This document shows, piece after piece, positions 27,408-40,205 of a DNA stretch of 64,000 bases. The notes under the pieces are model-generated. The model was not told where the DNA came from. It was given only the letters and a program-made list of their open reading frames with translations, and made no database searches. This DNA comes from Apostichopus japonicus (taxonomy: Eukaryota; Echinodermata; Holothuroidea; Aspidochirotida; Stichopodidae), in assembly GCF_037975245.1 (NCBI RefSeq), contig NC_092562.1:29589554-29653553 (forward strand). The letters are read 5' to 3'. The position numbers were made by a program, and so were the translations under genes. The first letter of the stretch is position 1. Every line of letters starts with the position of its first letter.

Positions 27408-28660
27408 TTCCGATCGAAGCGTCTATAGTATGTGTGCAAACACATTATCTTATGTAGCTACCACTATGAATATATAATGTCCCATGGTACGTGGTACAGT
27501 GGGCCGCAACATGCCAGTGACTTCAGTATGAGCAACTGGCTGACATTATGAAACACGTACCATTGGTAGCGTTATGGCGGTGCAACTATATATAGCTGCA
27601 GTAAGTACCAGTACGTACAGTCTGTGTGGCATTGGTTGCATGAAGCGATACTTTACCTTATACCAAGAAATTAATAATACAATATATACAACTCTCGAAT
27701 CTGTAACAGCAATAGGAAGGAAGGGCATCGTTCAAATTCACTACGTTCGCAGAAACCCGGTTAATATATATACAAATATCTGACGGGTTATCTTTGTAAA
27801 TATGGTAGGCGTTGTTATGAAATGCCAAACAGTTGTGTGTTTCTTGGTATGCTTATTTCGTTTGACAGTAAATTCTTATAACGTCCCGTAGATCTGCCTG
27901 AAGTTACAACTAAAAGAATATACAGATGTAAATCCGTTTAATTTCCACGAAAATATGTGATACATTATTTGGTACCAAAATTCCGTTGTCTGTCGTAACC
28001 GCCCGGCATCTGAACGTGGAAAGCTATTTTCTGAATATTCAGCGAACAATAATGTATAGTCACACCTATGTCATGTGTCGTGGGAAAGCATCCATAAATA
28101 CATACAGATAGTCTATTCGGTTCGTCGTCAACCGTACATACAGCTGCACTTGTTTTGCGTTTGTTAAGTTGGTATTTGTAGCATTATTTCATATTATTAG
28201 TTTTGCTTCAAAACAACTTTCTGAATGCAGCCACAATTGTGGATGCAAGAACGAGAAACGTGTTAAACATTTTCAAAAGTTTTGTTGTCCTTCTTATCAT
28301 CGCAAACATGTTGACTCTGAGAATTCGAAATCACAGCTTTTAACCAAGCACGCTAAATAATTCCTCTCAGGGAATGAGCATGTATGTAGAGGCTGCCAAG
28401 CTTTATTCTTATACAGATACATTGACCAATTTCAATCTAATTCTCCCCAAATTTGAAGAAAAATAAGCTGTCAACTTATTTTGCCAAAAACGTTATATAC
28501 TTGGACTAGAGAAGGGCATTCCCTGATAGCGAATTCCTCGAATTCGAGGTAGGTGGACATACATGGAATATTCTGAATTATCGTCTGCTTAGCACGCCCG
28601 TTGCGGTTATATTTCCCGCCTTTCTAGGATAAATCTTGGGTTTCCAAAACCCGATACACA
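27408..28660. other. Non-coding region
   Basis: AT-rich unique sequence. A Cys-rich short frame at 28169-28360 has no clear start, splice site or family. Confidence 0.55.
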
Positions 28661-28872
<212 letters not shown>

Positions 28873-29811
28873 ATATAGCGTATATGCATGGTTTTCTTTA
28901 TATATACATAAAGGATATAAATGATATTGCCCAGAATTTATATACCTCATGAGCTTATTTCAATTACTGTTTCAGACTTTGTAATTGAGTAACCCTGACA
29001 ACACGTGTACAGATGGTGAAATACATTGTGGGAGGTAGGTTTGGAATATAAAGGCATTTCCCCATTTTGTAACCCGGACATAAAGAGACCCCGCTGGTGC
29101 GTCGACGGTATTTCTTCCGCTTACGTTAACCTAGAGCAGCCGCATGTACCAAGATGGTCTCCATATAACAGCGTGTCGCGAAATTCAGTCACGAAATGTC
29201 TGTACCACGATTCCTGTTGTTTTATACAGCCTCCTGACTAAATGTGATCTTTGTCTGAGTGATATGGCGTGCTCGTGCATCTGGTTTTGCATCTAAAATA
29301 TCAATTTGGAAAATGAAAAATATATATATAGGTATATATATATAGATATATCAATTTCATGCTAAAAGGTAAAGTTGTGTGTATAAACGTTGTATTGCTA
29401 TTCTTGGTATATTCACCTGCAAAAAGAAAACGCATTTGGAATATTTACTGCATATTTCTATCCTTTATTATATGTTCTGGTTTTACCTTAATACTGCGTG
29501 CTATAGATATGTAACTTGCAGATCACACGGAAGGACACATGCGCCACTATACGTACGAGGTCCATTATCAACTACTGCATACTCTATCTCTCTTTGAGTC
29601 ACACACAATAACAACTCCCCGGTCACACTCAAAACAGGGTTTCCTTTTGGCGTTACACAGCATCAGACCGTAAGCAGAGAGTTGCTCCATTCCATCCTTT
29701 ATTGTTATTTTTTCTTTGCATAAAATATTTCTATGAATCCTGTCATAGCTATGCATATTCATATTTGGCATAAGTGGACAAAGTGCGAACTGCTGGTAAA
29801 TTTTCCGGCAG

Positions 29812-29947
29812 GCAGGGGGTCCTCCCAGATCGCCCCCCCCCACCCCGACCTCCAACATACAAACACACACGTGAGTGGTCGGGCACAACGAGCCCAAGGG
29901 CAAATCCCTATTTCTTTTGTAAATCCTGGATCGGCCCCTGCACTGTC
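29812..29947 (-). mobile_element. hAT-like terminus fragment
   Basis: On the minus strand CAGGGGCCGATCCAGGATTT starts near 29941 and runs into a G-rich block near 29837. This matches the common hAT terminus pattern CAGGGGC...CCAGGATTT. The other end (CAGGCAGGGGGTCC near 29810) is only weakly inverted, so the element may be truncated. Confidence 0.4.
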
Positions 29948-30619
29948 TAGGCGATACGCTATTATAACTCTATCGCTATATCACCATATCCGCTCTAACG
30001 TATGAGCTATGTCCTGCGTTCATACGATATGCACTTGGATATTTGAGTGGTACTATAGACTCGAATCGGACTGAACGGGACACAAAGAAACCAATTACAA
30101 TAATTCCTGGAACTTGGCATGAAAACTTAAGGGGAACAGCAATATGTGCCAATTCCGCAACCTTTCTGACTATGAATATTTGAATAACTTAAATGATCAA
30201 TGTCGGATAACAATAAAGTCGATAAAAAGCCCGTGACCCTGACAGGGTATTGCTTTCATGTTTGAACTTGAGTATAGTGCCAACCAACAGGCAAAGTACC
30301 GTATGGCTTTCAGTAAGAGTATTGGCTCGAATAAAGGGAAATAAGTGGGACATTCCCTTCCCTTTGATGACGTTTCTATAGTGGTCATTCACGACCAGGA
30401 AAGATTGATAAACACGGAAATGCGGTTACCAGGGATATAATAAGTCTTACACAGTAGCTTCACACCTATAAAAAACCTTATTAATCTTGTCGAAACAGAC
30501 CGGGTACCTTATATCCTATCGTGTTATAGGCCTAACGGACAAAACTGTACAGGATATTTAGTTTGGCGGGTCGTACTAAATTTCCTTGCCAATTAACTTT
30601 GGATCTGGCGGGACACTTT

Positions 30620-30850
30620 CTACAGGGGACAATATTTACTGCTATACACCCGCCCCGATCGCGTAGTAATCTGGTCCAATGACAGGTAAACGAACGCGTT
30701 GACCAGAAGACGAGATAACAGAGATACTATAAAGAAACCCATATCAAAGAAGTGCCCAAACGGTCCATCTAGACGGTCCAAAATACCCTTAATCATTCGG
30801 AAAGATTGACGAAAGGCCCAGTTTGGTAAACTCCATCGAGCGTTGGTATA
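30620..30850 (-). CDS. Possible terminal exon of an unknown gene
   Basis: On the minus strand a good acceptor (TTTTTTGTCCCTCAG, ending at 30851) precedes a 76-codon frame in phase 0, stopped by TAG at 30620-30622. It begins YTNARWSLPNWAFRQSF and has a hydrophobic stretch (FFIVSLLSRLLVNAFVYL) that could span a membrane. I do not recognise it, and I found no partner exon or clear poly(A) signal. A chance frame in AT-rich DNA is a real alternative. Confidence 0.2.
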   Translation of the reverse strand, partial: YTNARWSLPNWAFRQSFRMIKGILDRLDGPFGHFFDMGFFIVSLLSRLLVNAFVYLSLDQITTRSGRVYSSKYCPL

Positions 30851-32496
30851 CTGAGGGACAAAAAATAAACATTGCTTATTTGTGACCAATTTGTTAAAAT
30901 GCCTTTCAAATTTGGAGGTATATTATATCCTACTATTACATTCACAATAATCTGTTTCATTTGTAAGATACGTATCCGTATGCTGTCTTAACTGGCAATA
31001 GTCACCTACTAGCCCGAACCTAATGACAAGCTGCTTTGATAGCTAATGGATCCACAGCCATAACTTACATTCCTATCTTTCTTCTTCAAATATTTGGATT
31101 AATTCACAGGAATAGTGAAGCCTATTCAAGTCCTCTAGTACCGAACAATACGAATAACTGTTTGAGCCAAGCACCACATATCACGCCACTGTTTGAACCT
31201 ACGTCATCAGTATATAAACCTATAGATATCCGATGTGTATATACACAGTGTTATGCTATAGGTAAACTGATGGTTGCGAAGTACCCCTGCAAGAATAGAA
31301 AACACGGCATCAAATAATTCAAAGAAAACGCAGGCTTGGTTAGTTTTATCAAATACCACAAATTCGGAAGTGCTCTCTTTGCTTAGTATACGTGAATACG
31401 TGTCTTGAAAGCAAAGGGGTGTCACTTGATTGCAGAAGGGCCAACACAAAGTCGTGTAACCCATGCAATGCTTGCGAGGCCGAAAGGATAAGCACTCCAT
31501 GCAGAGTTTGAAGTTAGGGTGGAATCGGCGCATAGGGGTATGAAGAAACTCGAATAACAGTTTGCGATTATTCTATTGCGGAATCATGAGAAACTTGGCA
31601 ACAAAACAGAGTCACTCAGTTCTGTACATATCTTGGTATTTTGAATCTAATAATAATGTGGAGGGTTGTCAGTATAAACTCGGTTGACCGGCGGTACCGA
31701 TCTGGAACGCCACAACACCGCCGGGTGACCCAGAGATACATTTCACGAGTAATGAACTCATTATGTTTGTATGCATTATCGGTCCATCTCTCGCGCATTC
31801 GTCAACCGACCAATAATTGAATCGTTTCTTATCGTGACGTATCCGTTTGTGATGATGATGAATTCAGTGAGTAAGTGGACCATTAATTAACGAATCCCTT
31901 AAGCAAATAAACACGACGATAGTTAAACAACATTATCTGCAGTCTACTTTGTGTATACTGCCAGTTATCTGTTAACTATAATGATTAATTTAACTACAAG
32001 TATATATAGAGGTGTTTCCTGGAACAAATCAACTTATCACCTCGAGTAAATACACTAGAAAGGTAACACAATCTCCGCGAGAGGGGTGTTTTTGCTATAA
32101 TCATGAATTTTGAATATTCCTTTTGTAGCTCACATACCGCTCCTCCCCCGCCCTTCCCCTCTCCCACCTTAGAAAATAAATAGACAATGAACGTATATGT
32201 CCCCAGGCAAACTTTACAAAAGGAACGGAATGGTATATTGCAAAGAGCTCTTCATTTGCTATCGCTGGTCCCTTCTTTGCCCCCCCCCCCCCTCCCTGCA
32301 CAGTAATAATTATTGTGCATGATTCTACTAGTTTCATTATCCCTATGTAGGGTTACACACGTAGACGAAACATAACACCCCCACCGCTGGTGAATGGTAT
32401 ATTCTATCGGCCAAACAACGTCAACGTGTAAGAGATTATTCGCATATATGTGACCTTATGACCTGTTTGATGCCACAAAGTTCACGGTCCTACCCG

Positions 32497-32552
32497 ATTG
32501 GTCAAGCGATAGGAGACCTTCTGGGTGTGACGTCACATACACCGCATATAAA
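32497..32552 (+). promoter_or_regulatory. Candidate promoter: CCAAT (inverted), CRE, TATA
   Basis: ATTGG at 32497-32501, a perfect palindromic CRE TGACGTCA at 32528-32535 and TATAAA at 32547-32552 are ordered and spaced as in a classical pol II promoter. No downstream exon was identified, so the target is unknown. Confidence 0.3.
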
Positions 32553-34448
32553 GGTCTGTGTGAGGTGAACGTGTCCGGATTCCTACCCAGGGGAATGCAT
32601 CGCATACTTTTCGCAAGTTCTAAAGTTTTGTGGAGCTTTTGACCTACAGTGTACCATGTCATGCACGGAGGATATAGTGTATAATTAGCCTCATAGAGTC
32701 GGTACAGCATGTACAAATTGAAGAGAAGGCGTGTTCTATAAGGTGCCAACGTGACGCGACACTTCTTGATCAAACAAAACACTACAGTATTACACACTAA
32801 CCCGCAATTGAGGTCACAAAAAGAATTACTGTGTATACCTGTGTGCCACAGGGCAAATATTAAAGATGGAATGTACCATTTTTAAGATTTTTTTTTTCTT
32901 AGAAAATTTCGAAGATGAAAACGGACACTCCTTAGGTTTAGCATCACGTGTAATAGTAATCAGTCGAATGTTGTGGTCTATTTGCACAGTGTATAGCCTA
33001 CATCTATATATATGTGTGTAAGAAATTACAAGCGTTTAGTTCCACATTATGGGATTTTCTCTCTAACATGAGTATACAAAATCATCAGTTTCGCACCTCC
33101 TTATAGGATAAGGCTCGGTGTAGCTAACGAAAATATCCAAAACATCGTGATACGTTTGGTTGTAGCTTACAGCAAAACCAACCTCAAAGATTACGCGAAA
33201 TTTTCTCTTGAATAGATTTACAATTGATCATTCTCCTTCATCCCACCGTAATAGCTCCAAATTCGAAATGTTTGTCATGCCTCATACCTTTTGTTGCACC
33301 CAAATGGAAAGCAACGAAATGAAAGGAAAGGAAACAAGTGCATGGAAAAAAAAGTATGAAATGGATCTAGAATGGAATCCATTCATGTCGTCATATATGA
33401 CACCGTTAATCTGACATTATAGTTTGATTGATGAATTTTGCATTTTTTCGCACTTTCTGGCCAAGTAGTTGATGTACGTGTGCATGCCCTAATATATTCA
33501 CCTTTGGCAACATAATATCCAAGCTTAGCCGTATAGCTCAGTACAGTTTCAACTGACGGAACTCCTACATAGTTTTGAGAAGGTGATCGAGGGATAGGGG
33601 TAGGGTAGGAGAGGGAAAGGGGAGGAGGCGGCAGGAGGAGATTCAAATGATGTGGATATTGCCGTTTGAGCATATGACGTTACGACGCCTACCTGAGTAT
33701 CACATTGTTGTTAAAACTATTAGGGTCCTGATTTATAGTGTGGTCCTAAAAACTACCAGGGTCCTGATTTATAGTATGGTCCATGAGATATACACTCCTC
33801 TCCACTTAACAGCTGCGGCATGTATATTGGTGCACTTTCTAGGCCAACTGTACTTATTTCGAAGAAACACCATCAGCCACGAATTGTTCAAATGCGTATA
33901 GGTGGGCGTGTACTGGTAGGTGGCAATGTGTGCGGTCTCGTACTTAGGTGCAACCGCTACCGATGCTTTTTTTTCTCTATCAAGAAATCGCAATAAATGA
34001 AAATACGCTCCCAGCGACAAAACCAAATTATATTTATACGAAGTTCAAGACGTGTGTACGTTGGCTGCCCGCAATAGAGGCTAAAATAGACGATTCAGAG
34101 AAAATACTATTTAAAGCATTTATTTGATCGGAAATTTCAGAATATATTTGAAAGAACGAAAACCACCCCCAATTTTGTAATCACAGTCTCAATTAAAAGA
34201 AAAGAAATACATTGAAACACACACACACAGAGACCCCCAGACGCACACACATACACCCACGCACACAATTGAGAATGCTGCATTGCATAAGCTAATCATA
34301 TTATGTACATAACACGCAGATTTAACCCAACGAATCCGGTGGCCATATTCACCGTTGAAGAAATAAGTCAATTGACATACATGCGCTTAAATTCGAATTC
34401 TAACGTTGAAGTTTATCGAATATGGAAATAATTATGCGCCAGCTTGCA

Positions 34449-34809
34449 AGGGCGTAGGAACCGGGGGGCTGGGGGGCGCCAGCCCCCGGGTGAAAAATAT
34501 GGAGGGGCGGAAGTATCATTCCGCCCCCCCCCCCGCTTCGCAGGTCAGAAAACCCCTTTTTCATTTCCAAGAAGAACAAATCTCATTTGGAGCACCAAAT
34601 TGCATCTAAGGCCAGGTGAAAATGCAAAATTATATACAAAATGGAGTGGGTGGGTTGAAGTGTGCTATATTGCACCAAAGGCCACCTGGAAATGCAAAAA
34701 AATTCCAAAGGGGAGGGGGACACCCTCTCTCCTTAGACCCCTCCCCCAGGCCGGCCATCAGTCTTCAGCCCCCCCCCTCCCCCACTCAAAAGTACCTTCC
34801 TACGCCACT
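34449..34809. mobile_element. 361 bp short element with inverted termini and 11 bp target duplication
   Basis: The termini are inverted: GGCGTAGGAA at the left (34451) and TTCCTACGCC at the right (34798-34807). The flanks are GCCAGCTTGCA (34438-34448) and GCCAGCTTGTA (34810-34820), a near-perfect 11 bp target-site duplication. The interior has G- and C-runs and two related words, GCACCAAATTGCATCTAAGGCC and GCACCAAAGGCCACCTGG, but no open frame. It is non-autonomous, and its class is uncertain because 11 bp is long for most DNA transposons. Confidence 0.8.
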
Positions 34810-34820
34810 GCCAGCTTGTA

Positions 34821-36151
<1,331 letters not shown>

Positions 36152-36474
36152 TGACAACTATAACGACGACAATATATTGGTTGCACCTATAAAGACGAAA
36201 ACGACAAGACGACGGCAATCGTATCGTTACTAACATCGACAGTACTATGTGTTATCAACAACAGTAACAACGTCGAAGATTTGTCTGGCGAAATAATGAC
36301 GACAAAACAATAATAACGACGAAAAAAGGCAAGGAAAGTGTAATAACGACAACGAGAGAGCAAATAGGGCCAAACCACAAGACAACAACAATAAAGACAA
36401 TACATGGTTGGATTGTTAAACACAATAAAACAAATGAAATGTCGTGGAAAATCAATCAACTTTATCTACGACAG

Positions 36475-36538
36475 CCACGGTACCGAGAGCCAACGAAACA
36501 ACAGCCACGGTACCGAGAGCCACGGTAACGACAGCCAC

Positions 36539-36583
<45 letters not shown>
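36475..36583 (+). repeat. CAGCCACGGTACCGAG repeat joined to (AT)n
   Basis: ACAGCCACGGTACCGAGAGCC recurs twice, and a shorter ACAGCCACGGTA a third time. The last copy runs straight into an (AT)n tract from 36540. Confidence 0.85.
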
Positions 36584-36585
<2 letters not shown>

Positions 36586-37429
36586 GCCCAACTAAGAGGC
36601 TTTGTTTCGTTCTACCATTCGAGCAGAAGGTATTATTGCTTGCTAATTTAAACATTTTGTTCAAAATGCCTCAATTTGTGTTAATACGCCAATTTGAAGT
36701 TAGCATTCTAGTGAGAGGGCTGGTGGGAGGGGGGGGGGCATTCCGTACTTTTAGTTCAAGCAACACTGAATGTCGCTTACATGTGGACGGTATGCATGCA
36801 AATATAGTTACAAGATGATACCGCCCCTTTTTTTCAACGAGAAATGTTCTTCAACCTCTTTGTCGTTGCGAATAAGTCTCCCTCTTGTCAGCTGATTGAA
36901 CCTGCTAGCCATATGGTTACCTCGCCGATTCCATGTAAACGGGTTTAGGCTGGTAGAGATTATATTACAACGGTCTTAGTGCTACCAGTACATCTTAAGA
37001 CGTTTCCGTTACACATTAATGCAGGTGTGACATAGGCTACAGCCTGCATGTATATTATGCAAGCAAATTATGCTTGCAAATCAAGTAAATAAAATATCAC
37101 TCATCCTTTAAGCCAGTTCCCTTGAATGAGGAATTTAGTGATCAAATTTTACAGTTTGGAAGTTTGGGTATAAACTGGAGGATCATTAATTTATATAGTT
37201 TTCAGAACACATTTCTTTAACAACATTTAGCTTGATATAATGTGGGTCAAGGCTAGTGCTATGGAAACGTGCTATAGGTGCTGATCAAATGTGCTATCTG
37301 TAAATGTGCTAGTAATTTTCAACAAATTAATGGCGATTTGGTGTACTATACAACGAAATGAGGAATATATATATATATATATTGCATTAACATAAAGTCT
37401 GTTCAAAGTATCTCTTTCGAGATCCGGCT
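36584..37429. other. Non-coding region
   Basis: A poly-G run near 36729 and a short (AT)n at about 37365-37382, just before the tRNA-cored repeat. No gene is supported. Confidence 0.6.
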
Positions 37430-37718
37430 TTAGGAATCACAAATGATTTTCGAGTTGGATAGCATCATGTTTGATCTCTAGAGTAGGGCAAAATATGTCA
37501 CCAAAAACAGAACTAGTATTGTTCGATATAGGTGACAAACGCCTACAGTGGAATTACGATCTTCCTTACCGCGGTTTCGAACCTCTGGACATGCAATCAG
37601 CGTCCATAGCCTAGTGGTTAGGGTGTCCGCGTACAGAGCGGGAGGCCCGTGGTTCGAATCCCGGTGGAGGCTGAAAGTTTTTTCACTGTTCTTGATTTTC
37701 CAACTCATTACGATTTTC

Positions 37719-37720
<2 letters not shown>
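37430..37720 (+). repeat. Dispersed repeat with internal tRNA-like core, copy 2
   Basis: The core at 37600-37671 has acceptor arms GCGTCCA and TGGAGGC, an A box TAGCCTAGTGG (37607-37617), a B box GGTTCGAATCC (37651-37661) and an anticodon loop GTACAGA. About 165 bp upstream and 45 bp downstream are also shared with the copies at 5.3 and 41.7 kb. Unlike a typical SINE, the tRNA-like part is not at the 5' end. The 3' side (CACTGTTCTTGATTTTCC) runs directly into (AT)n. Confidence 0.8.

Positions 37721-37773
<53 letters not shown>
37721..37773. repeat. (AT)n microsatellite at the 3' end of the tRNA-cored repeat
   Basis: About 50 bp of AT repeat directly after the repeat at 37430-37720. Confidence 0.95.
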
Positions 37774-37774
<1 letters not shown>

Positions 37775-37778
<4 letters not shown>

Positions 37779-37889
37779 CCAAGTATTGCTGACGAAGGTC
37801 CCAGGGGGACCGAAAATTCCAATATATTTTCTAAAACTTACTCCTTATTTGTCAATTATGAGTCATATCTTATTTCTCTGGTTTTCTCT

Positions 37890-37893
<4 letters not shown>
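37775..37893 (+). repeat. Partial copy of the 14.1 kb element arm
   Basis: It matches the reverse complement of 14131-14262 (CTGCCAAGTATTGCTGACGA, GTCCCAGGG, TTTGTCAATTATGAGTCATA). It is sandwiched between two (AT)n arrays. Confidence 0.7.
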
Positions 37894-38375
<482 letters not shown>

Positions 38376-38821
38376 TCCATGGTTGTCTGTTTGTTTATGG
38401 GTGTGCATTCCACGAAAGAAAAAAAATGAGTTTGTGTCATTCTATGTGCATTGTACAAACAGATATATTGATAGACTAAACATTCAGACAAATTATTGAG
38501 GTACAGTTAATTTAATATCCTCAAATATGAACTCCTATCATTGAAGTTCTTCCATCGTTGCTGGAAAACGTGTAATTTCGTCGAGTCCGGTTTCCAACAG
38601 AGTATATTCCACGGTGTACGATTCTATACCTTCACAGAACGAGAACATTCTCGGCAAGAGGTGAAATTCAAAGTTGAATAGAATCGACTTGTTAAAGATG
38701 CTATGATATAGATGACGTTACCATTGAAACTATATGCGAGACTAACTTGCACCATGCAACAGTATGTATAGTACCAATTATGTAGCAAGTAAATAAGTAA
38801 ACAAATATGACGACAACATAT

Positions 38822-39475
38822 ACAAGGGCGGCGGAAGCACTTTTAATCTGGGGGGGGGGGCACCGACATCAAAGGGCACTTTGCAGAAATTCGATTGGAC
38901 TGATGTAGCCTGATATTTAGTACCCTTTATAACTCTTATTGTATTATCTTATTTGCGTATACACATCACTCCATCAACGCCCCCCCCCCCCCCTCAAGGA
39001 AAATATGCATACTAGCACTGCAATATCCAATGTGCAAATTGGGAAACAAGGAACAAGTTTTCTATTGAGACAAATGAGGTGAAATCATGCTAGTTGCTAA
39101 TGTAGGAATCTTCCGAATTAGAGTTTATTTCTTGTTAATATCTTAACAAATTGTTTTCATTCGAAATAGCTTTGAGTTTGACCCACATAAATTCATTAAA
39201 AGTCAGGGGCGTAGTCAGGATTTGCAAAGTTGTATGCACGACTATCTGAGCGGAGCGCCACCATCGGTTGGGGCGGAGCGTACAAGAAAAATGTTGGTTT
39301 ACAAACCTCTCAGATGGCCGGAAACGGCCTTTCCCGAGTGTTCATTCTGGTTCCCTGGCCTCTTGCTAACTTGAGACACCTCAATTTTTATGTAGAAAAA
39401 GGGCACATTTTTAACCCCGAGGAAAAGTGGAGGGCACGTGCCCCCTGTGCCCCCCCCCCGGTTCCGCCGCCCTTG
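38822..39475. mobile_element. hAT-like non-autonomous element, perfect 14 bp TIR
   Basis: The left terminus CAAGGGCGGCGGAA (38823-38836) is the exact reverse complement of the right terminus (39462-39475). Flanking ACAACATAT occurs at 38813-38821 and 39476-39484, so the target duplication is about 8-9 bp. Long G and C runs sit just inside both ends. An internal CAGGGGCGTAG motif at 39204 looks like the end of a second, related element, so the structure may be nested. No transposase frame is present. Confidence 0.8.
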
Positions 39476-39941
39476 ACAACATATCGACAAGTGTAAACAA
39501 CTGGATGTGACGATGCTTATACTTACTACATATACGTAGATATATAGCACTGGTACTTATACACTCTGAAAGTTAGTTTGTATTTATAGTATGTAGATAT
39601 TGACATATTCTCAAACATAACAATATGTATTGACAGGTCTATAACAACAAGAACATGCATGTATTTCAGTTACCCCCCCTCCCCCACCCAGCTCTCTCCC
39701 GACTCTAAACCCCTTCAAGCTCTCTCCCCGACTCTAATACACACTCATATTGTTCTTAACTGTTGATGCCGGTAACTTACACGAGATATTTTTGAGTGTC
39801 CGTTCTATAAACGACCAGATAGCTCGAACAGCTCATTGGTACGTTTTAAGAAAAGTCGCCCAGGAAAGAACTTGAGCACGAAAACCAAACAACCGAACGC
39901 CCGATCCGCTCTCAAGCCCAGGAGTACACGTTTATATTCCG

Positions 39942-40070
39942 ACACGTTTTCAGTCCGAAAATAAAATACACGTTTTCAATCTGAAAATAAATACACGTTT
40001 TCAGTCCGACATAACATTATCGGACTGAAAACGTATATTTCATTTTCGGACTGAAAACTTTTCGGACTGA
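39942..40070. repeat. Hairpin of repeated ACGTTTTCAGTCCG motifs
   Basis: Three direct copies of ACGTTTTCAGTCCG-like sequence (39944, 39970, 39995) are followed by three inverted copies (40021, 40047, 40063 partial). A 12 bp spacer at 40009-40020 separates the arms. The inner arms 39995-40008 and 40021-40034 are perfectly complementary. The hairpin abuts the U2-like sequence. Confidence 0.85.
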
Positions 40071-40205
40071 GGGGTGCACCCCAAGCCCAGTCCCGTTGCA
40101 TCGAGACTGTGAATGTGTGATCATCGTCAGGTGTGTATCACGATTGCCATCGAAATGGGAACAGATACTACACATGGTCTTAGCCAAAAAAGGCCGATAA
40201 GCAAC
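40071..40205 (-). pseudogene. U2 snRNA-like sequence, divergent or truncated
   Basis: On the minus strand the 5' portion reads GCTTATCGGCC, TTTTTTGGCTAAGACCA, then TGTGTAGTATCTGTTC. It matches the U2 snRNA 5' end closely, including the GTAGTA branch-point recognition sequence. After that only a GATAC word and a 3' GGTGCACCC-like end remain. The span is about 135 bp against about 190 nt for a normal U2, and no Sm-site-like ATTTTTGG is visible. A pseudogene or snRNA-derived repeat is most likely; a functional variant is improbable. Confidence 0.6.

Larger units (their letters stand above)
28873..34437. other. Mostly unannotated region
   Basis: It contains the hAT-like fragment at 29812, the possible exon at 30620, the candidate promoter at 32497, a 36 bp direct repeat (AGGGTCCTGATTTATAGT at 33719 and 33758) and a CA-rich tract at 34216-34267. 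No complete gene is supported. Confidence 0.5.

Noticed and set aside
28169-28360. Cys-rich secreted peptide
   Set aside because: No ATG in good context, no signal peptide of normal form, no splice support and no recognised cysteine pattern.
31207-31533. 108-codon minus-strand frame with several cysteines
   Set aside because: No domain or convincing splice sites, and overlapping plus-strand frame; treated as chance.
37600-37671. Functional tRNA gene
   Set aside because: Flanks are shared with two other copies, the anticodon loops differ, and stems carry mismatches. A tRNA-derived repeat fits better.
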